From positions 2,170,001 to 2,234,000 of the forward strand of contig NZ_CP027783.1 of assembly GCF_003795125.1 (NCBI RefSeq): a DNA stretch of 64,000 nt, given 5' to 3'. The position numbers were made by a program, and so were the translations under genes. Of this stretch, positions 1 through 9,374 are shown in pieces (position 1 is the first letter of the stretch; the number at the start of each line of letters is the position of its first letter). This DNA comes from Tetragenococcus osmophilus. Its GTDB lineage: Bacteria > Bacillota > Bacilli > Lactobacillales > Enterococcaceae. The notes beneath the pieces were generated by a model. That model was not told the DNA's origin, searched no databases, and saw nothing but the letters and a program-made list of their open reading frames with translations.

Positions 1-57
1 CTAAGTTTATACAGGAATAAAAAATCATTAAACGTCCATTATGTTTAAGAAATATTC

Positions 58-86
58 TTGAATATAAAAGGGTTTACGTGTATAGT
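58..86 (+). promoter_or_regulatory. Sigma-A-type promoter of the hemolysin III gene
   Basis: TTGAAT at 58-63 and TATAGT at 81-86 are separated by 17 bp. They lie about 48 bp upstream of the start codon at 134 and point into it. Confidence 0.6.
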
Positions 87-133
87 CGAATTAAGAGCAA
101 ACGAACAACTGTTTCTGGGAATGGAGGAATCTA

Positions 134-787
134 GTGGAAAATAGTAAATTTACGCACAGATATTTAATAACAAACGAAGTTTTTAATGCGATCACTCACG
201 GCATTGGTTTTGGTTTAAGTATTGCAGGTCTTGTCATTTTGCTATTAAACGGAACACAACTTGGCTCTTCTCTCCATGTTGTATCCTATAGTATTTATGG
301 TTCAATGTTAATTTTGCTTTTCCTAATTTCTACTTTATTTCACAGTTTGATATTTACTAAAGCAAAAAAAGTTTTCCAAGTTTTTGATCATGCTTCCATA
401 TTTTTACTGATTGCTGGTAGTTATACTCCTTTTTGTTTATTAAGTATTGGCGGCGTTTTTGGATGGATATTATGTGGCATCATTTGGCTGTTAGCCATTA
501 GCGGAATTGTCTATAAGTCATGTACCTTGCAAAAAAAAGAAACTGTCTCTAAACTTTCCACCTTTATTTATGTTTTAATGGGTTGGGGTTGTGTGATTGC
601 TTTTCGCCCATTAATTGACTCATTAGGAACCTGGGGCTCCCTGCTTTTAGCTGGCGGAGGTTTAGCCTATACTATCGGCGCCATTTTTTATAGTTTTAAA
701 AATGTACGCTTTATGCATGTTGTATGGCACCTATTTGTTATGTTGGGTGCAGCGTGTATGTATTTTTCGGTTCTGTTCTTCACTTAA
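134..787 (+). CDS. Hemolysin III (HlyIII/PAQR) family membrane protein
   Basis: A 217-residue protein with about seven predicted membrane helices and almost no soluble part. The family hallmarks are present: NEVFNAITHG near residue 14, FHSLIF followed by FDHASIFLLIAGSYTPF in the middle, and HVVWHLFV in the last helix; the conserved histidines would bind a metal as in other PAQR proteins. GTG is the likely start because GGAGG lies 8 bases upstream. It is monocistronic between its own promoter and a terminator at 801. Bacterial members are annotated as hemolysin III, but a true haemolytic role is doubtful, and lipid-related hydrolase activity is the usual hypothesis. Family call firm, function uncertain. 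Confidence 0.88.
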   Translation: MENSKFTHRYLITNEVFNAITHGIGFGLSIAGLVILLLNGTQLGSSLHVVSYSIYGSMLILLFLISTLFHSLIFTKAKKVFQVFDHASIFLLIAGSYTPFCLLSIGGVFGWILCGIIWLLAISGIVYKSCTLQKKETVSKLSTFIYVLMGWGCVIAFRPLIDSLGTWGSLLLAGGGLAYTIGAIFYSFKNVRFMHVVWHLFVMLGAACMYFSVLFFT

Positions 788-800
788 CATTGTAAATGAT

Positions 801-845
801 GGCCTTAAATATTAGTTTATATCCTGATATTTGAGGCTTTTTTTA
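801..845 (+). terminator. Rho-independent terminator after the hemolysin III gene
   Basis: A 12-bp stem (801-812 with 827-838, two G-T pairs) is followed by a T run at 838-844. Confidence 0.75.
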
Positions 846-868
846 TTAAAAATTCGAAGGAGGTTTTC

Positions 869-1324
869 ATGGAAAAACAAGATAAGATTCAAAAGTATTG
901 GCAAAAGTTTGTCCAAGAAAAGAAAATCCATACAACAAAATATACAGCTTGGTCCTTTGGATATAGTAAACAGATAGCTGACGAATTAGCTAAATTAGTA
1001 GCCAAAGGAGATAAAACTGCGACAACTTCCGCTTTTGACCTCTACGAAGAAAATGAAGAAAAACCAAGAGTTGGGGAATATAATATTATCTTAGACGGTG
1101 ATCAACAACCGGTTTGTATTACAAAAACCAAAGTTGTAGAAGTGATCCCCTTTTACCTTGTGTCTGCAGAACATGCTTACCACGAAGGAGAAGGCGATCG
1201 TAGTCTTAAATATTGGCGTGAGATTCACGAAGAATTTTTTAGAAGAGAGTATGCAAAAACAGACAAAAAATTCACTACGGATCTTCCTTGTCTTTGCGAA
1301 GTGTTTGAGGTCGTTTATATTTGA
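869..1324 (+). CDS. ASCH domain protein
   Basis: A 151-residue soluble protein consisting essentially of one ASCH domain, a beta-barrel fold related to PUA and thought to bind RNA. Visible signatures are GDKTATTSA near residue 48, the PRVGEYNIIL strand, and the EGEGDRSLKYWREIH segment near residue 110. GGAGG lies 7 bases before the ATG. Single-domain ASCH proteins of this length are common in Firmicutes; one relative, E. coli YqfB, is an N4-acetylcytidine amidohydrolase, but transferring that reaction here would be speculation. It stands alone, followed by a repeat-rich intergenic region. Confidence 0.82.
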   Translation: MEKQDKIQKYWQKFVQEKKIHTTKYTAWSFGYSKQIADELAKLVAKGDKTATTSAFDLYEENEEKPRVGEYNIILDGDQQPVCITKTKVVEVIPFYLVSAEHAYHEGEGDRSLKYWREIHEEFFRREYAKTDKKFTTDLPCLCEVFEVVYI

Positions 1325-1577
1325 GCTTTCCTTTTTGCTTTTGAATAAAAAAATACAAATACTTTATTCAATATTTAAAAATTGGGTAAAGAATTTTCTT
1401 TCTTCTATTCAATAAGGCATTATCATAGCTGAAACTTCTCAAAAAAGGGCATTATTGAATAACCGACGACCATTCTTTTACTCGTTTTGTTAAAATTGAA
1501 CAATACTTTTTAGTACGATTCTTCAATATTTAAAAATTGAGTAAGGAGATCCGTACTCTTTACTCAATTTCGCCTTA
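1325..1577. repeat. Repeat-rich intergenic region between convergent genes
   Basis: No gene is seen here. An 18-bp direct repeat (TTCAATATTTAAAAATTG) lies at 1367-1384 and 1522-1539. Inverted repeats include TTGAATAAA/TTTATTCAA (1341-1371), ATTCAATAA/TTATTGAAT (1407-1415 with 1452-1460) and the dfrA terminator (1536-1568). All share an ATTCAATA core, so the region looks built from copies of one short element. Confidence 0.6.
1530..1568 (-). terminator. Terminator of the ABC-F/thyA/dfrA operon
   Basis: On the minus strand a 13-bp stem (1568-1556 with 1548-1536, one G-T pair) is followed by five T residues, 10 bp after the dfrA stop codon. Confidence 0.8.
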
Positions 1578-2066
1578 TTATTTTCTTCCGTAAATTTCAA
1601 ATTGATGTTTATAACGGTTCCTTTCATCCACTATGCCTTCAGTTTTTTCTATCAGTTTCCATTGTGACCAATCTACCTCTGGCATATAAGTATCTCCTGC
1701 AAATGACTCATCAATAAAAGTACGATACAAATAATCAAAATGTGGCAGAAGCTCGCGAAAGATCTCTGTTCCGCCACCGACAAAGACGGGAGTAGATTGT
1801 TGGTTAGCTAGTTCAACAACTTCCTCTGTCGAGTGTAAAATTTTAACATTTTCAGCTGTATAAGACGGGTCTTTTGTTAAAATAATGGTCTCACGGTTAG
1901 GTAAAGGACGAGAACCCATCCCTTCAAAAGTTTTTCTTCCCATCACTAATGTATTTCCAATTGTACTATCTTTAAAAAACTTTAAATCCTCGGGCAAATA
2001 CCAAGGAAGTTTATTATCTTTTCCGATGACTCCATTTTTATCTTGGGCCCAAATAGCTGCTAACAT
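1578..2066 (-). CDS. dfrA: Dihydrofolate reductase
   Basis: A 162-residue chromosomal-type dihydrofolate reductase that reduces dihydrofolate to tetrahydrofolate with NADPH. The substrate loop LPWYLPEDLKFFK gives the catalytic acid Asp27. MGRKTFEG, RETIILT and FVGGGTEIF are the cofactor-binding elements. Its length is normal for the family. AAGGGG precedes the ATG. It lies 17 bases after thyA, so the thymidylate synthase product (dihydrofolate) is recycled by the next enzyme in the same operon. A terminator follows at once. Confidence 0.97.
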   Translation of the reverse strand: MLAAIWAQDKNGVIGKDNKLPWYLPEDLKFFKDSTIGNTLVMGRKTFEGMGSRPLPNRETIILTKDPSYTAENVKILHSTEEVVELANQQSTPVFVGGGTEIFRELLPHFDYLYRTFIDESFAGDTYMPEVDWSQWKLIEKTEGIVDERNRYKHQFEIYGRK

Positions 2067-2083
2067 AAAAATCCCCTTCCTAA

Positions 2084-3031
2084 TTAAACTGCGATAGGCG
2101 CCTTAATGCTTGGATGTGGCTCGTAACCTTCGACTTGGATATCATCCATATCAAAGTCAAATACCGAATTTTTCTCTTGATTTAATACCAATGTGGGTGC
2201 TGCCTTAATATCGCGGGACAATTGTTCTTTCATTTGTGCAAAGTGATTATTATATAAATGCGCATCTCCTAATGTATGAACGAATTCGCCTACTTGTAAA
2301 CCAGTTTCATGAGCAATTAAATGAGTTAACAAAGCGTAGCTAGCAATATTAAAAGGCACACCTAAAAATACATCTCCACTTCTTTGATATAGTTGGCAGC
2401 TTAATTTATTGTCATTAACATAAAATTGAAATAATGCATGGCATGGTGGCAAAGCCATACTCGGTACATCTTCAGGGTTCCAAGCTGTAACAATCATTCG
2501 ACGTGAATCCGGATTTGTTTTTATTAATTCGATGACATTTTTAATTTGATCAATAAAACTTCCATCAGTGGTTTCCCAATGACGCCATTGGTAGCCATAA
2601 ACTTTGCCTAAATCGCCGTACTTGTTAGCAAATGCTTGGTCATTTAATATCTTTTCACAAAATTTGTCATGTTCTTTTTTATAAACCTTATTAAATTCTT
2701 CATCTACCAAAGCACGCCGCCCAAAATCGGTCATATCAGGCCCTTTATAGCCTTTACTTTCAACATAATTAGCAAAGGCCCATTCGTCCCAAATATGATT
2801 GTTATGTTCAAGCAAAAAACGGATATTGGTATCCCCACGTAAGAACCACAATAATTCACTTTTTATTAATCCAAAGGGAACACGTTTAGTAGTTAACAAA
2901 GGAAACCCTTTACTTAAATCAAAACGCATCTGATGTCCAAAAATGCTTTTGGTGCCCACACCTGTTCGATCAGATTTTTGGTTACCTTCCTCTAAGATTT
3001 TGCGTCCTAAATCTAGGTAAGCTTGTTCCAT
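2084..3031 (-). CDS. thyA: Thymidylate synthase
   Basis: A 315-residue ThyA-type thymidylate synthase, making dTMP from dUMP with methylene-tetrahydrofolate. [12 protein letters not shown] at residue 21 is the phosphate-binding loop. The nucleophile is Cys197 in [11 protein letters not shown], and [19 protein letters not shown] is the dUMP-binding region. The length includes the insertion after residue 90 that is typical of Lactobacillales enzymes. GAGGAGG precedes the ATG. It is the middle gene of an operon: 17 bases after the ABC-F gene and 17 before dfrA. Confidence 0.97.
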   Translation of the reverse strand: MEQAYLDLGRKILEEGNQKSDRTGVGTKSIFGHQMRFDLSKGFPLLTTKRVPFGLIKSELLWFLRGDTNIRFLLEHNNHIWDEWAFANYVESKGYKGPDMTDFGRRALVDEEFNKVYKKEHDKFCEKILNDQAFANKYGDLGKVYGYQWRHWETTDGSFIDQIKNVIELIKTNPDSRRMIVTAWNPEDVPSMALPPCHALFQFYVNDNKLSCQLYQRSGDVFLGVPFNIASYALLTHLIAHETGLQVGEFVHTLGDAHLYNNHFAQMKEQLSRDIKAAPTLVLNQEKNSVFDFDMDDIQVEGYEPHPSIKAPIAV

Positions 3032-3048
3032 TCATTCTTCCTCCTCAT

Positions 3049-4932
3049 TTATGCATACTGACTTAAGTATTCCCATCGCTCCATCTTATTTGTCAGCTCT
3101 TCTTCTTTTTGGTCTACTTCTTGTTGTAATTCCTGTAACTTCGTATAATTATTACTTTGTTGATTCATTTCTTCTTTTAATTCAGCAATATTTCTTTCCA
3201 ATCCATCGATTTCATCTTCGATTGTCTGCCATTCTTTTTGTTCTGCATAAGTCAATTTTTTCTTCTTTTGACGCTTCTCTTCTGTTTTCCTTGGTTCAGC
3301 AGTCTTAGGCTTAACAGTTGCTGTTGTAGCAGCTTTTTCTTTTCTATAATCTTCAATTTTACCCATAAAAGTATCAATATGACCATTTCCGTTAAATATG
3401 AGTAATTTTTCTGTTACCTTATCTAAGAAATAACGATCGTGAGATACAGTAATTACAGCACCAGGGAATGTTTGTAAATAATCTTCTAAAATTGTCAACG
3501 TATCAATATCTAAATCATTTGTCGGCTCATCTAATAATAAAACATTCGGTTGGCCAATTAATAATTTTAATAGATATAGACGTCGTCTTTCCCCGCCAGA
3601 TAACTTGCCAATTTTAGTTCCATGCATAAATCGAGGAAATAGGAATTGCTCGAGCATTTCTGTAACGCTTGTCGTCGAGCCATCACTTTGTGTAACCTCT
3701 TCGGCTGTTTCTTGTAAATAACTAATAACACGCTTATCTTCATCCATTGCTTCATTTTGTTGCGTATAGTAAGCAATTCGAACAGTTTCACCAACGATAA
3801 GCTCGCCAGAATCTAAAGGTAAACGACCAGCTAAAATATTCAAAAGAGTAGACTTTCCTGCTCCATTTTCTCCTGTAATACCTAAACGTTCTCTAGACTG
3901 GATCAATAAATCAAAATGGTCTAAAATCGTTTGCTGATTCATTTGATAAGAACCATCTTTAATTTCCAATACTTTCTTACCTAAACGTTTTGTCGCAAAG
4001 TCTAATTCCACTTGCTCATCTGTATGAACTTGATGAAGGTTTTCTTTTAAATTTTCGAAACGATCAATTCGAGCTTGTTGTTTTGTTCCACGTGCTTTAG
4101 GGCCTGTACGCATCCAAGCTAACTCTTGTTTGTACAATTGTTTACGTTTTTCTTCTTGCTCGGCTTCGACTCTTTGTCGTTCAGCTTTTTCAGCTACATA
4201 GGTTTCATAATTTCCTTGATATTCATAAAGTTTCCCAAAAGATAATTCAAAAATCCGATTGGTTACATGATCTAAGAAATAACGATCGTGTGTCACCATT
4301 AATAAAGCGCCTCTATAATGGTTTAAATATTCTTCTAACCATTCGATAGCGTCATAATCTAAGTGGTTGGTTGGCTCATCTAGAAGAAGTAAATCCGGCT
4401 CGTCAATCAATACTTGGGCTAATCCTACACGTTTTTGTTGCCCACCAGATAAATTGCCAACCTTCTTATCTAAAGTAGAAATGCCTAGTTTTTGTAAAAT
4501 AATTTTTGCATTTGTATCTGTATTCCAAGCGTCATTTTCATTCATTGCTTCTTGTGCTGTAGCAAATTTATTCTGTGCTTTTGCTGACTGACTATCATTT
4601 TCAAGTTCAAGCAATGCTTGTTCGTATTGTTTTACTACACGTACTTGCTTATTTTCCCCTTGGAAAACAGCTTCTAATACGTTTTGCTCAGGGTCTAAGG
4701 TTGTTTCCTGAGGTAAATAGCCAATACGATAGTCGCTAGGATAAAAAATATGTTGTTTATCCCCATCGCCTGATTGCATGCCAGCTAATACCGTCAATAA
4801 ACTTGTCTTACCTGTACCATTCACACCGATTAAACCAACACGATCATGCTCATGAATAATAAATGAAATTTGGTCAAAAAGCACTTTTTCACCATACGTT
4901 TTTGAAAGCTCGTTAACTTTTAATTCTTTCAC
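3049..4932 (-). CDS. ABC-F family ATPase (Uup/YfmR type)
   Basis: A 627-residue soluble protein with two ABC ATPase domains and no membrane segment. Domain 1 has GVNGTGKTSLL near residue 37, LSGGQQKRVGLAQ near 160 and LLLLDEPTNHLD near 180. Domain 2 has GENGAGKSTLL near 355, LSGGERRRLYLLK and LLLDEPTNDLD. The linker (about 240-310) is basic and charged, and residues 540-627 form a Lys/Glu-rich coiled coil, as in Uup and YfmR. Such proteins act on the ribosome; whether it relieves stalling or confers antibiotic protection cannot be read from sequence. The start is GTG behind GGAGGAAGG. It heads the thyA-dfrA operon. Confidence 0.9.
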   Translation of the reverse strand: MKELKVNELSKTYGEKVLFDQISFIIHEHDRVGLIGVNGTGKTSLLTVLAGMQSGDGDKQHIFYPSDYRIGYLPQETTLDPEQNVLEAVFQGENKQVRVVKQYEQALLELENDSQSAKAQNKFATAQEAMNENDAWNTDTNAKIILQKLGISTLDKKVGNLSGGQQKRVGLAQVLIDEPDLLLLDEPTNHLDYDAIEWLEEYLNHYRGALLMVTHDRYFLDHVTNRIFELSFGKLYEYQGNYETYVAEKAERQRVEAEQEEKRKQLYKQELAWMRTGPKARGTKQQARIDRFENLKENLHQVHTDEQVELDFATKRLGKKVLEIKDGSYQMNQQTILDHFDLLIQSRERLGITGENGAGKSTLLNILAGRLPLDSGELIVGETVRIAYYTQQNEAMDEDKRVISYLQETAEEVTQSDGSTTSVTEMLEQFLFPRFMHGTKIGKLSGGERRRLYLLKLLIGQPNVLLLDEPTNDLDIDTLTILEDYLQTFPGAVITVSHDRYFLDKVTEKLLIFNGNGHIDTFMGKIEDYRKEKAATTATVKPKTAEPRKTEEKRQKKKKLTYAEQKEWQTIEDEIDGLERNIAELKEEMNQQSNNYTKLQELQQEVDQKEEELTNKMERWEYLSQYA

Positions 4933-4986
4933 GATACCTTCCTCCGATCTATTTTATTGTATCATAAAACAAATTTAGAGAATAAG

Positions 4987-5021
4987 AAAAAAGTAGGAAA
5001 CATAAAATGTTCCCCACTTTT
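4987..5021 (-). terminator. Terminator after the class B PBP gene
   Basis: A 14-bp stem on the minus strand (5021-5008 with 5002-4989, G-U pairs allowed) is followed by TTTTTTCTT, just after the stop codon. Confidence 0.65.
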
Positions 5022-5028
5022 CATCTGA

Positions 5029-7161
5029 CTAGTCATCTTTATATAAATCGTAATAGGCATCCATAACTTCTTTTGTAATATCCAAGTTTGGCGTAACTTT
5101 ACTATTATTTCTTTGAATTTGTGGAATAACTACAGCAAAAGCAATCTCCGGATCATCATAAGGCCCATAACTTACCATATTTAGACCATCCACGCTAATT
5201 TCGTCACCGTCTTCAACAACGACCATTTCAGCAGTCCCGGTCTTAGCCGCTAGGTCCATCTCAGCATCATCTAAGCCTTTAGCAGTTGTCCAAGCATCGT
5301 CACCATGTGCAACATCATGGAATCCTTTATGGATCGTATCCATATTTTCATCTGAGATATCAACTTCATTCAAGACTTCCGTATCAATTTCCTCTTTTTG
5401 TTCGCCTAAGCCGCCGCCTTCATCATTATCATAAATCCCCGTAACTAGATGAGGACGAACTCGTTTACCGTCATTAGCAACAGTTGATACATATTGAGCT
5501 AATTGGAGCGGCGTGTAGGTATCAAATTGTCCAAAAGCTAAGTCTAAAATATTTCCAGCTTGGCCTTGGGCATCACTCAAGTCATCAACTGGCGTACGGA
5601 TACCGGTAGATTCACCTGGTAAATCCACACCTGTTTCAACTCCCATACCATATTGAGCCATAGCGTCACGCAATTGTTCGTAAACACCTTTTTGACTTTG
5701 AACGCCAGGAATAGAAACTGTTCCGCCATTATAGTTAACTCCTAGCATTTTTAAGGCAACTTGAATCATATAAGAGTTAGAAGAATATTCCAAAGCTTTT
5801 TGTGCTGAAACATTTTGGTTATTCTCTCCGTTCTTATTGAAAATAGAAGCTTTATTATTTGATCCAGCTAAGCGTACTGGCTGATCATAAAGTACTTCGT
5901 TCCCTTGGATTGCCCCAGCTTTCCATCCAGCAGTTAATGTTCCTGCTTTTACAACAGAACCTGGAGTAAAGCTTTTTGTATAGGTACCAATAGCATCTTC
6001 ATCAATATCAGATGAACCTGTTTCATGATAATAGCCATTTAATGATAGTATTTCCCCGGTTTTTGGATTCATAGCTACAGCATAAATCCCAGGAGAATAA
6101 TTTGCCATACCATCATCAATTAGTTCTTGATAATTTTCTCTTACAATTTTATCAACTTCTTGTTGGAATTCTGAGTCAATCGAAAGCTTTAAGTTATCTC
6201 CTTTTTTACCTTCAGAAATATTCTTTTGACCCACAATTTGTCCATTACGATCGACTGAAACTTCGCTTTTTGCTTTTGTACCTTGTAGTACACTTTCATA
6301 TTGTTTTTCTAAATAACTTGTACCCACGCGATCATTACGAGAATATCCTTTATCGATATATTCCTCTTCTTCTTCAGCAGGTAATCCTTGTTCTTGGGTA
6401 GAAACCTTTCCAATCACACTTTGTAAAGGACTTTCATCTGTAACCATTCTACGTGTCCAATCCATGCTAGTAGAAACGCCTGGTAACTCGGTAGAACGCT
6501 CAGATACTCTTGCAAGTTCTTCATCAGAAACGTCAGAATTTTTAACGTAATCAGTGCTTAGTTCTTGTGTACCATTCAATTGCTTAAAGATTGTGGCTAA
6601 TCTTAACTGATCCTCGTTAAAATCAATCTCATCATCTTGAACTTTATCTACCATTGCAGCATATTCTTCAGAATCTGATAAGTTGGTTTCTTTATTTGAT
6701 AAACGATCACGTGCAGTATCAAGGTGATCTTCATCTGCTAACCAGAAATCCTTTAAATCACGTTCAGTTAATTTATCTTCATCTACCTCAACGTCAATTA
6801 GATCATCTAACCTCTCCGCAATATCTAATAAATCAGCAGCTTCCATATCTAGTCCTCTAGTAAATGTAATAGCTGCTTCAGAATTATTTTCAACTAAAGG
6901 TTCCCCTTGGGAATCATAAATCATTCCTCTTGGCGTACTTTCTTCAATTGTACGTTGGGAAGAAGCTTTGATTCTTGATTCCATGTTATCACTATTAACT
7001 ATTTGTAAATTTCCCAGTTGAATAACTAGCGCAACAAATAAAACAAAGATAATGATGAATAAAACGCCTAATCGAAAAGGGACATGGGATCTTCCGTATG
7101 AATTACTATGTTTTTCCCCATCTTTGGGAGAACGATTGAAATCATTATTTTTCTTGGACAT
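5029..7161 (-). CDS. Class B penicillin-binding protein (PBP2B/PbpA-like transpeptidase)
   Basis: A 710-residue monofunctional peptidoglycan transpeptidase. A cytoplasmic leader is followed by one anchor helix (about residues 30-50), a dimerisation domain starting with RGMIYDSQG at 78, a very acidic insertion (about 105-215) and the transpeptidase domain. Active-site motifs are complete: SVVK with Ser402, SSN at 460-462 and KTGT at 640-643. The class and length fit the elongation-type PBP2B of enterococci and lactococci. The acidic pedestal may reflect adaptation to salt (inference). GGAAGG precedes the ATG. It is transcribed alone. Confidence 0.93.
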   Translation of the reverse strand: MSKKNNDFNRSPKDGEKHSNSYGRSHVPFRLGVLFIIIFVLFVALVIQLGNLQIVNSDNMESRIKASSQRTIEESTPRGMIYDSQGEPLVENNSEAAITFTRGLDMEAADLLDIAERLDDLIDVEVDEDKLTERDLKDFWLADEDHLDTARDRLSNKETNLSDSEEYAAMVDKVQDDEIDFNEDQLRLATIFKQLNGTQELSTDYVKNSDVSDEELARVSERSTELPGVSTSMDWTRRMVTDESPLQSVIGKVSTQEQGLPAEEEEEYIDKGYSRNDRVGTSYLEKQYESVLQGTKAKSEVSVDRNGQIVGQKNISEGKKGDNLKLSIDSEFQQEVDKIVRENYQELIDDGMANYSPGIYAVAMNPKTGEILSLNGYYHETGSSDIDEDAIGTYTKSFTPGSVVKAGTLTAGWKAGAIQGNEVLYDQPVRLAGSNNKASIFNKNGENNQNVSAQKALEYSSNSYMIQVALKMLGVNYNGGTVSIPGVQSQKGVYEQLRDAMAQYGMGVETGVDLPGESTGIRTPVDDLSDAQGQAGNILDLAFGQFDTYTPLQLAQYVSTVANDGKRVRPHLVTGIYDNDEGGGLGEQKEEIDTEVLNEVDISDENMDTIHKGFHDVAHGDDAWTTAKGLDDAEMDLAAKTGTAEMVVVEDGDEISVDGLNMVSYGPYDDPEIAFAVVIPQIQRNNSKVTPNLDITKEVMDAYYDLYKDD

Positions 7162-7195
7162 GACGACATTCCTTCCATATCGAACTACTTACACC

Positions 7196-7227
7196 ATTCT
7201 AACAAAAATTTTAAATTAAAAAAGCAA
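7196..7227 (-). promoter_or_regulatory. Candidate promoter of the class B PBP gene
   Basis: On the minus strand an extended -10 (TGTTAGAAT, 7204-7196) lies 34 bases before the start codon. The -35 is poor: TTGCTT at 7227-7222 has a 20-bp spacing. Confidence 0.4.
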
Positions 7228-7438
7228 AAACAAAGATTTACAAAAATATTTATATAAAATACAAAAAATAGTAGTAAATTTTAAATTTGTTTCACGAATT
7301 ATTAAACAACTTTTTTTAAAAGTAGAATTTCCGATAATTATCAATATTTATATTCAAGCAGTTTCGTGGAACATTTTCCTAATTTTTTACCATGTGGATA
7401 ACTTTCTAATTTTAAGTTCTAAAATAGCGTTTTTAGTA

Positions 7439-9309
7439 ATCGAGTAGGTGACTAGCCATTAGTTGGCTAGTCGACCTCTCACACCACCGTACGTACGGTT
7501 CCGTATACGGCGGTTCAATACCTTGCGTAAGCAGACTCTACCAAGGCGCTTAGTGAAACTAAGCCCCATCGGTGGAGTCTTTCATTTGTAAGTGTCCGAT
7601 GAACTTCAGACGTTTTGGACAATCGCCAATACTTCTTTCTGGAATAGCCAATCATTTTAGCGTGATCTACATCTAGTCCATAAGATAATAACTTCGTTAT
7701 TTTCGTTTTGGGAACTTTCCAACGTTTGAGGATGAGCTGTCTGATGCGGTGATGTAACCATGGTTCAATTTCCTTTTGAATAAACCCTCGAATAAATCCC
7801 AATCCGAAATAGCCTATCCAGCCACGCGTGACTTGATTGATTTCCTTTATGATCGTTCGAAAATCACCCGCACGCTTACGACTTGTTCGCCGTTTCAATT
7901 CGGCTTTGAATTTCTTCTTGGCTTCTTTGGTAGGAATAAAACGACAGGTTCCATTGACTTTCATCATCAGACAGCTCAAGAATTTTAAACGGGTCGGCGA
8001 CCCTACTTGACTCTTGTCTTGGTTGACAATTAATTTAAGATCCTTTTCAATAAAGCGTGTCACACTTTTCAGGACACGTTCGCCCGCACGTTTTGATTTC
8101 ACATAGATGACGAAGTCATCAGCGTAACGAACAAATCGATGGCCTCTTTTCTCAAGTTCTTTATCCAGTTCATGTAAGTAAACATTGCAGAGAAGGGGCG
8201 ATAGGACCGCTCCTTGAGGTGCACCAGTCTTTCTTTCTACGTATTCGCCAGACAGGTCAATAACACCACTCATCAAGAACTTACGAATAACCTTGAGAAT
8301 CGCTTTATCTTGAATGAATTGTTCCAAATGGTACATGAGTTTATCATGGTTCAACGTATCAAAACATTGCTTCAAATCACAATCGACCACAACTCTATAG
8401 CCTTCCTCATAATAGGCAACGCATTGCTTCAAAGCTGTGTGCGTTCCTTTATTTGGACGGAAGCCATGACTTCGGGGTAGGAAATAAGGGTCAATAATGG
8501 GTTCAATCACTTGTCGGATCGCTTGTTGGACCACTCGGTCTCGCGCACAAGGAATTCCTAGCTTACGCTTATCGCCATTAGGCTTGGGAATCTCTACTTG
8601 TTTGACCGGTTGCGGTTGGTACGTCCCTTGAAGTAATTTCTTCTTTAGTGGCTCATACCATTTCTCAATGTGAGCTTCCACTTCATCCACAGCCATACCA
8701 TCTACACCAGCTGCTCCTTTATTGCGTCTAACCGTTGTAGCAGCTGTGCTTAAATTTTCTTTTCTTACGACGAGCTCCATCAAAGATGAAGACTTACGAT
8801 ACATTTCTTTCATTTGACCTAGAGAATGACTCTACACATCTACATACACTTTTGGTTCCACCTTATCCCTCTGTAGATTGCCAGCCTTTACGGCTGTTTT
8901 CTGTAGTCTTCGTCTCCTCTAACCTCCAATCTATACTTTGTATGAGTATTGTTCGGTCCTTCGGTACATTTTCCCTACTATGACCTCGGCTGACTTCTGT
9001 CTATTCGTTATTACTACGACTCCTGCCGCTAGACAGACCTCCCCGGGTAAGGCGCGATAACCTTCCACTCATGTCACTGCCTCATTTACTGTATGGGATT
9101 CGGGCAGTATCGGACTTTACTTTGTTTTGCAAGCTCGTCCATCCCAAGTCAGCCTTCTTATGAGATTTCTGTTCGTCAGTGCAAGTGTTTGCCTCCAGCT
9201 TCCTTCAGATTCCGCCTCACGGCGGACACCCTTGCTTTTAGCTAACAGTTCCTACTGCCAAGTCTGTAGTGGACTTTCACCACCAAGTTATCGCCCATGC
9301 CGGGCGCAC
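7439..9309 (-). mobile_element. Group IIC intron
   Basis: On the minus strand the element starts at 9309 with GTGCGCCCGGCATGGG, the standard 5' end of bacterial group II introns. It is followed by about 500 nt of structured RNA (domains I-III), the reverse transcriptase gene in domain IV, and domain V at about 7515-7470, recognisable from GAACCGCCGTATACGG and CGTACGTACGGTGG. A domain VI hairpin (GACTAGCC/GGCTAGTC) with a bulged A follows. The 5' exon ends in the T run of a terminator hairpin (9314-9350), the known target preference of class C. Length about 1.87 kb. The 5' boundary is firm; the 3' boundary is placed at 7439 from the CTCGAT ending and may be off by a few bases. Confidence 0.9.
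7515..8813 (-). CDS. ltrA: Group II intron reverse transcriptase/maturase
   Basis: A 432-residue intron-encoded protein. The reverse transcriptase domain carries GAAGVDGM (about 33-40), the PKPNGDKRKLGIP block, GFRPNKGTH, the TGAPQGAVLSPLL block and the catalytic YADD at 230-233. A maturase (X) domain follows, ending with the WGLVSLS-type tail. No HNH endonuclease domain is present, which is normal for class C. It reads in the same direction as the intron RNA and ends just before domain V, as expected for a domain IV gene. The reading frame is intact, so the intron may still be mobile. Confidence 0.95.
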   Translation of the reverse strand: MKEMYRKSSSLMELVVRKENLSTAATTVRRNKGAAGVDGMAVDEVEAHIEKWYEPLKKKLLQGTYQPQPVKQVEIPKPNGDKRKLGIPCARDRVVQQAIRQVIEPIIDPYFLPRSHGFRPNKGTHTALKQCVAYYEEGYRVVVDCDLKQCFDTLNHDKLMYHLEQFIQDKAILKVIRKFLMSGVIDLSGEYVERKTGAPQGAVLSPLLCNVYLHELDKELEKRGHRFVRYADDFVIYVKSKRAGERVLKSVTRFIEKDLKLIVNQDKSQVGSPTRLKFLSCLMMKVNGTCRFIPTKEAKKKFKAELKRRTSRKRAGDFRTIIKEINQVTRGWIGYFGLGFIRGFIQKEIEPWLHHRIRQLILKRWKVPKTKITKLLSYGLDVDHAKMIGYSRKKYWRLSKTSEVHRTLTNERLHRWGLVSLSALVESAYARY

Positions 9310-9350
9310 AAAAATATCCGGACTATAATTTTTGCTTATAGTTCGGATAT
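9310..9350 (-). terminator. Terminator of the LCP gene, intron insertion target
   Basis: A 15-bp stem (9350-9336 with 9328-9314, one G-T pair) is followed by a T run (9314-9310) that runs straight into the intron's GTGCG. It lies 24 bp after the LCP stop codon. Confidence 0.88.
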
Positions 9351-9374
9351 TTCTATCGTATTCTCACTTACATC

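Noticed and set aside
1158-1415. Second gene overlapping the ASCH gene
   Set aside because: It lies in another frame of a clear ASCH gene and has no ribosome site; composition follows the host frame.
7333-7342. Fur-like box GATAATTATC upstream of the PBP gene
   Set aside because: A 10-bp AT-rich palindrome is expected by chance in this composition, it lies far from the promoter, and no iron gene is nearby.
7393-7401. DnaA box TGTGGATAA, and another at 13317-13325, as a replication origin
   Set aside because: They are single isolated sites 6 kb apart, one inside the IS1380 end, without dnaA, dnaN or a box cluster.
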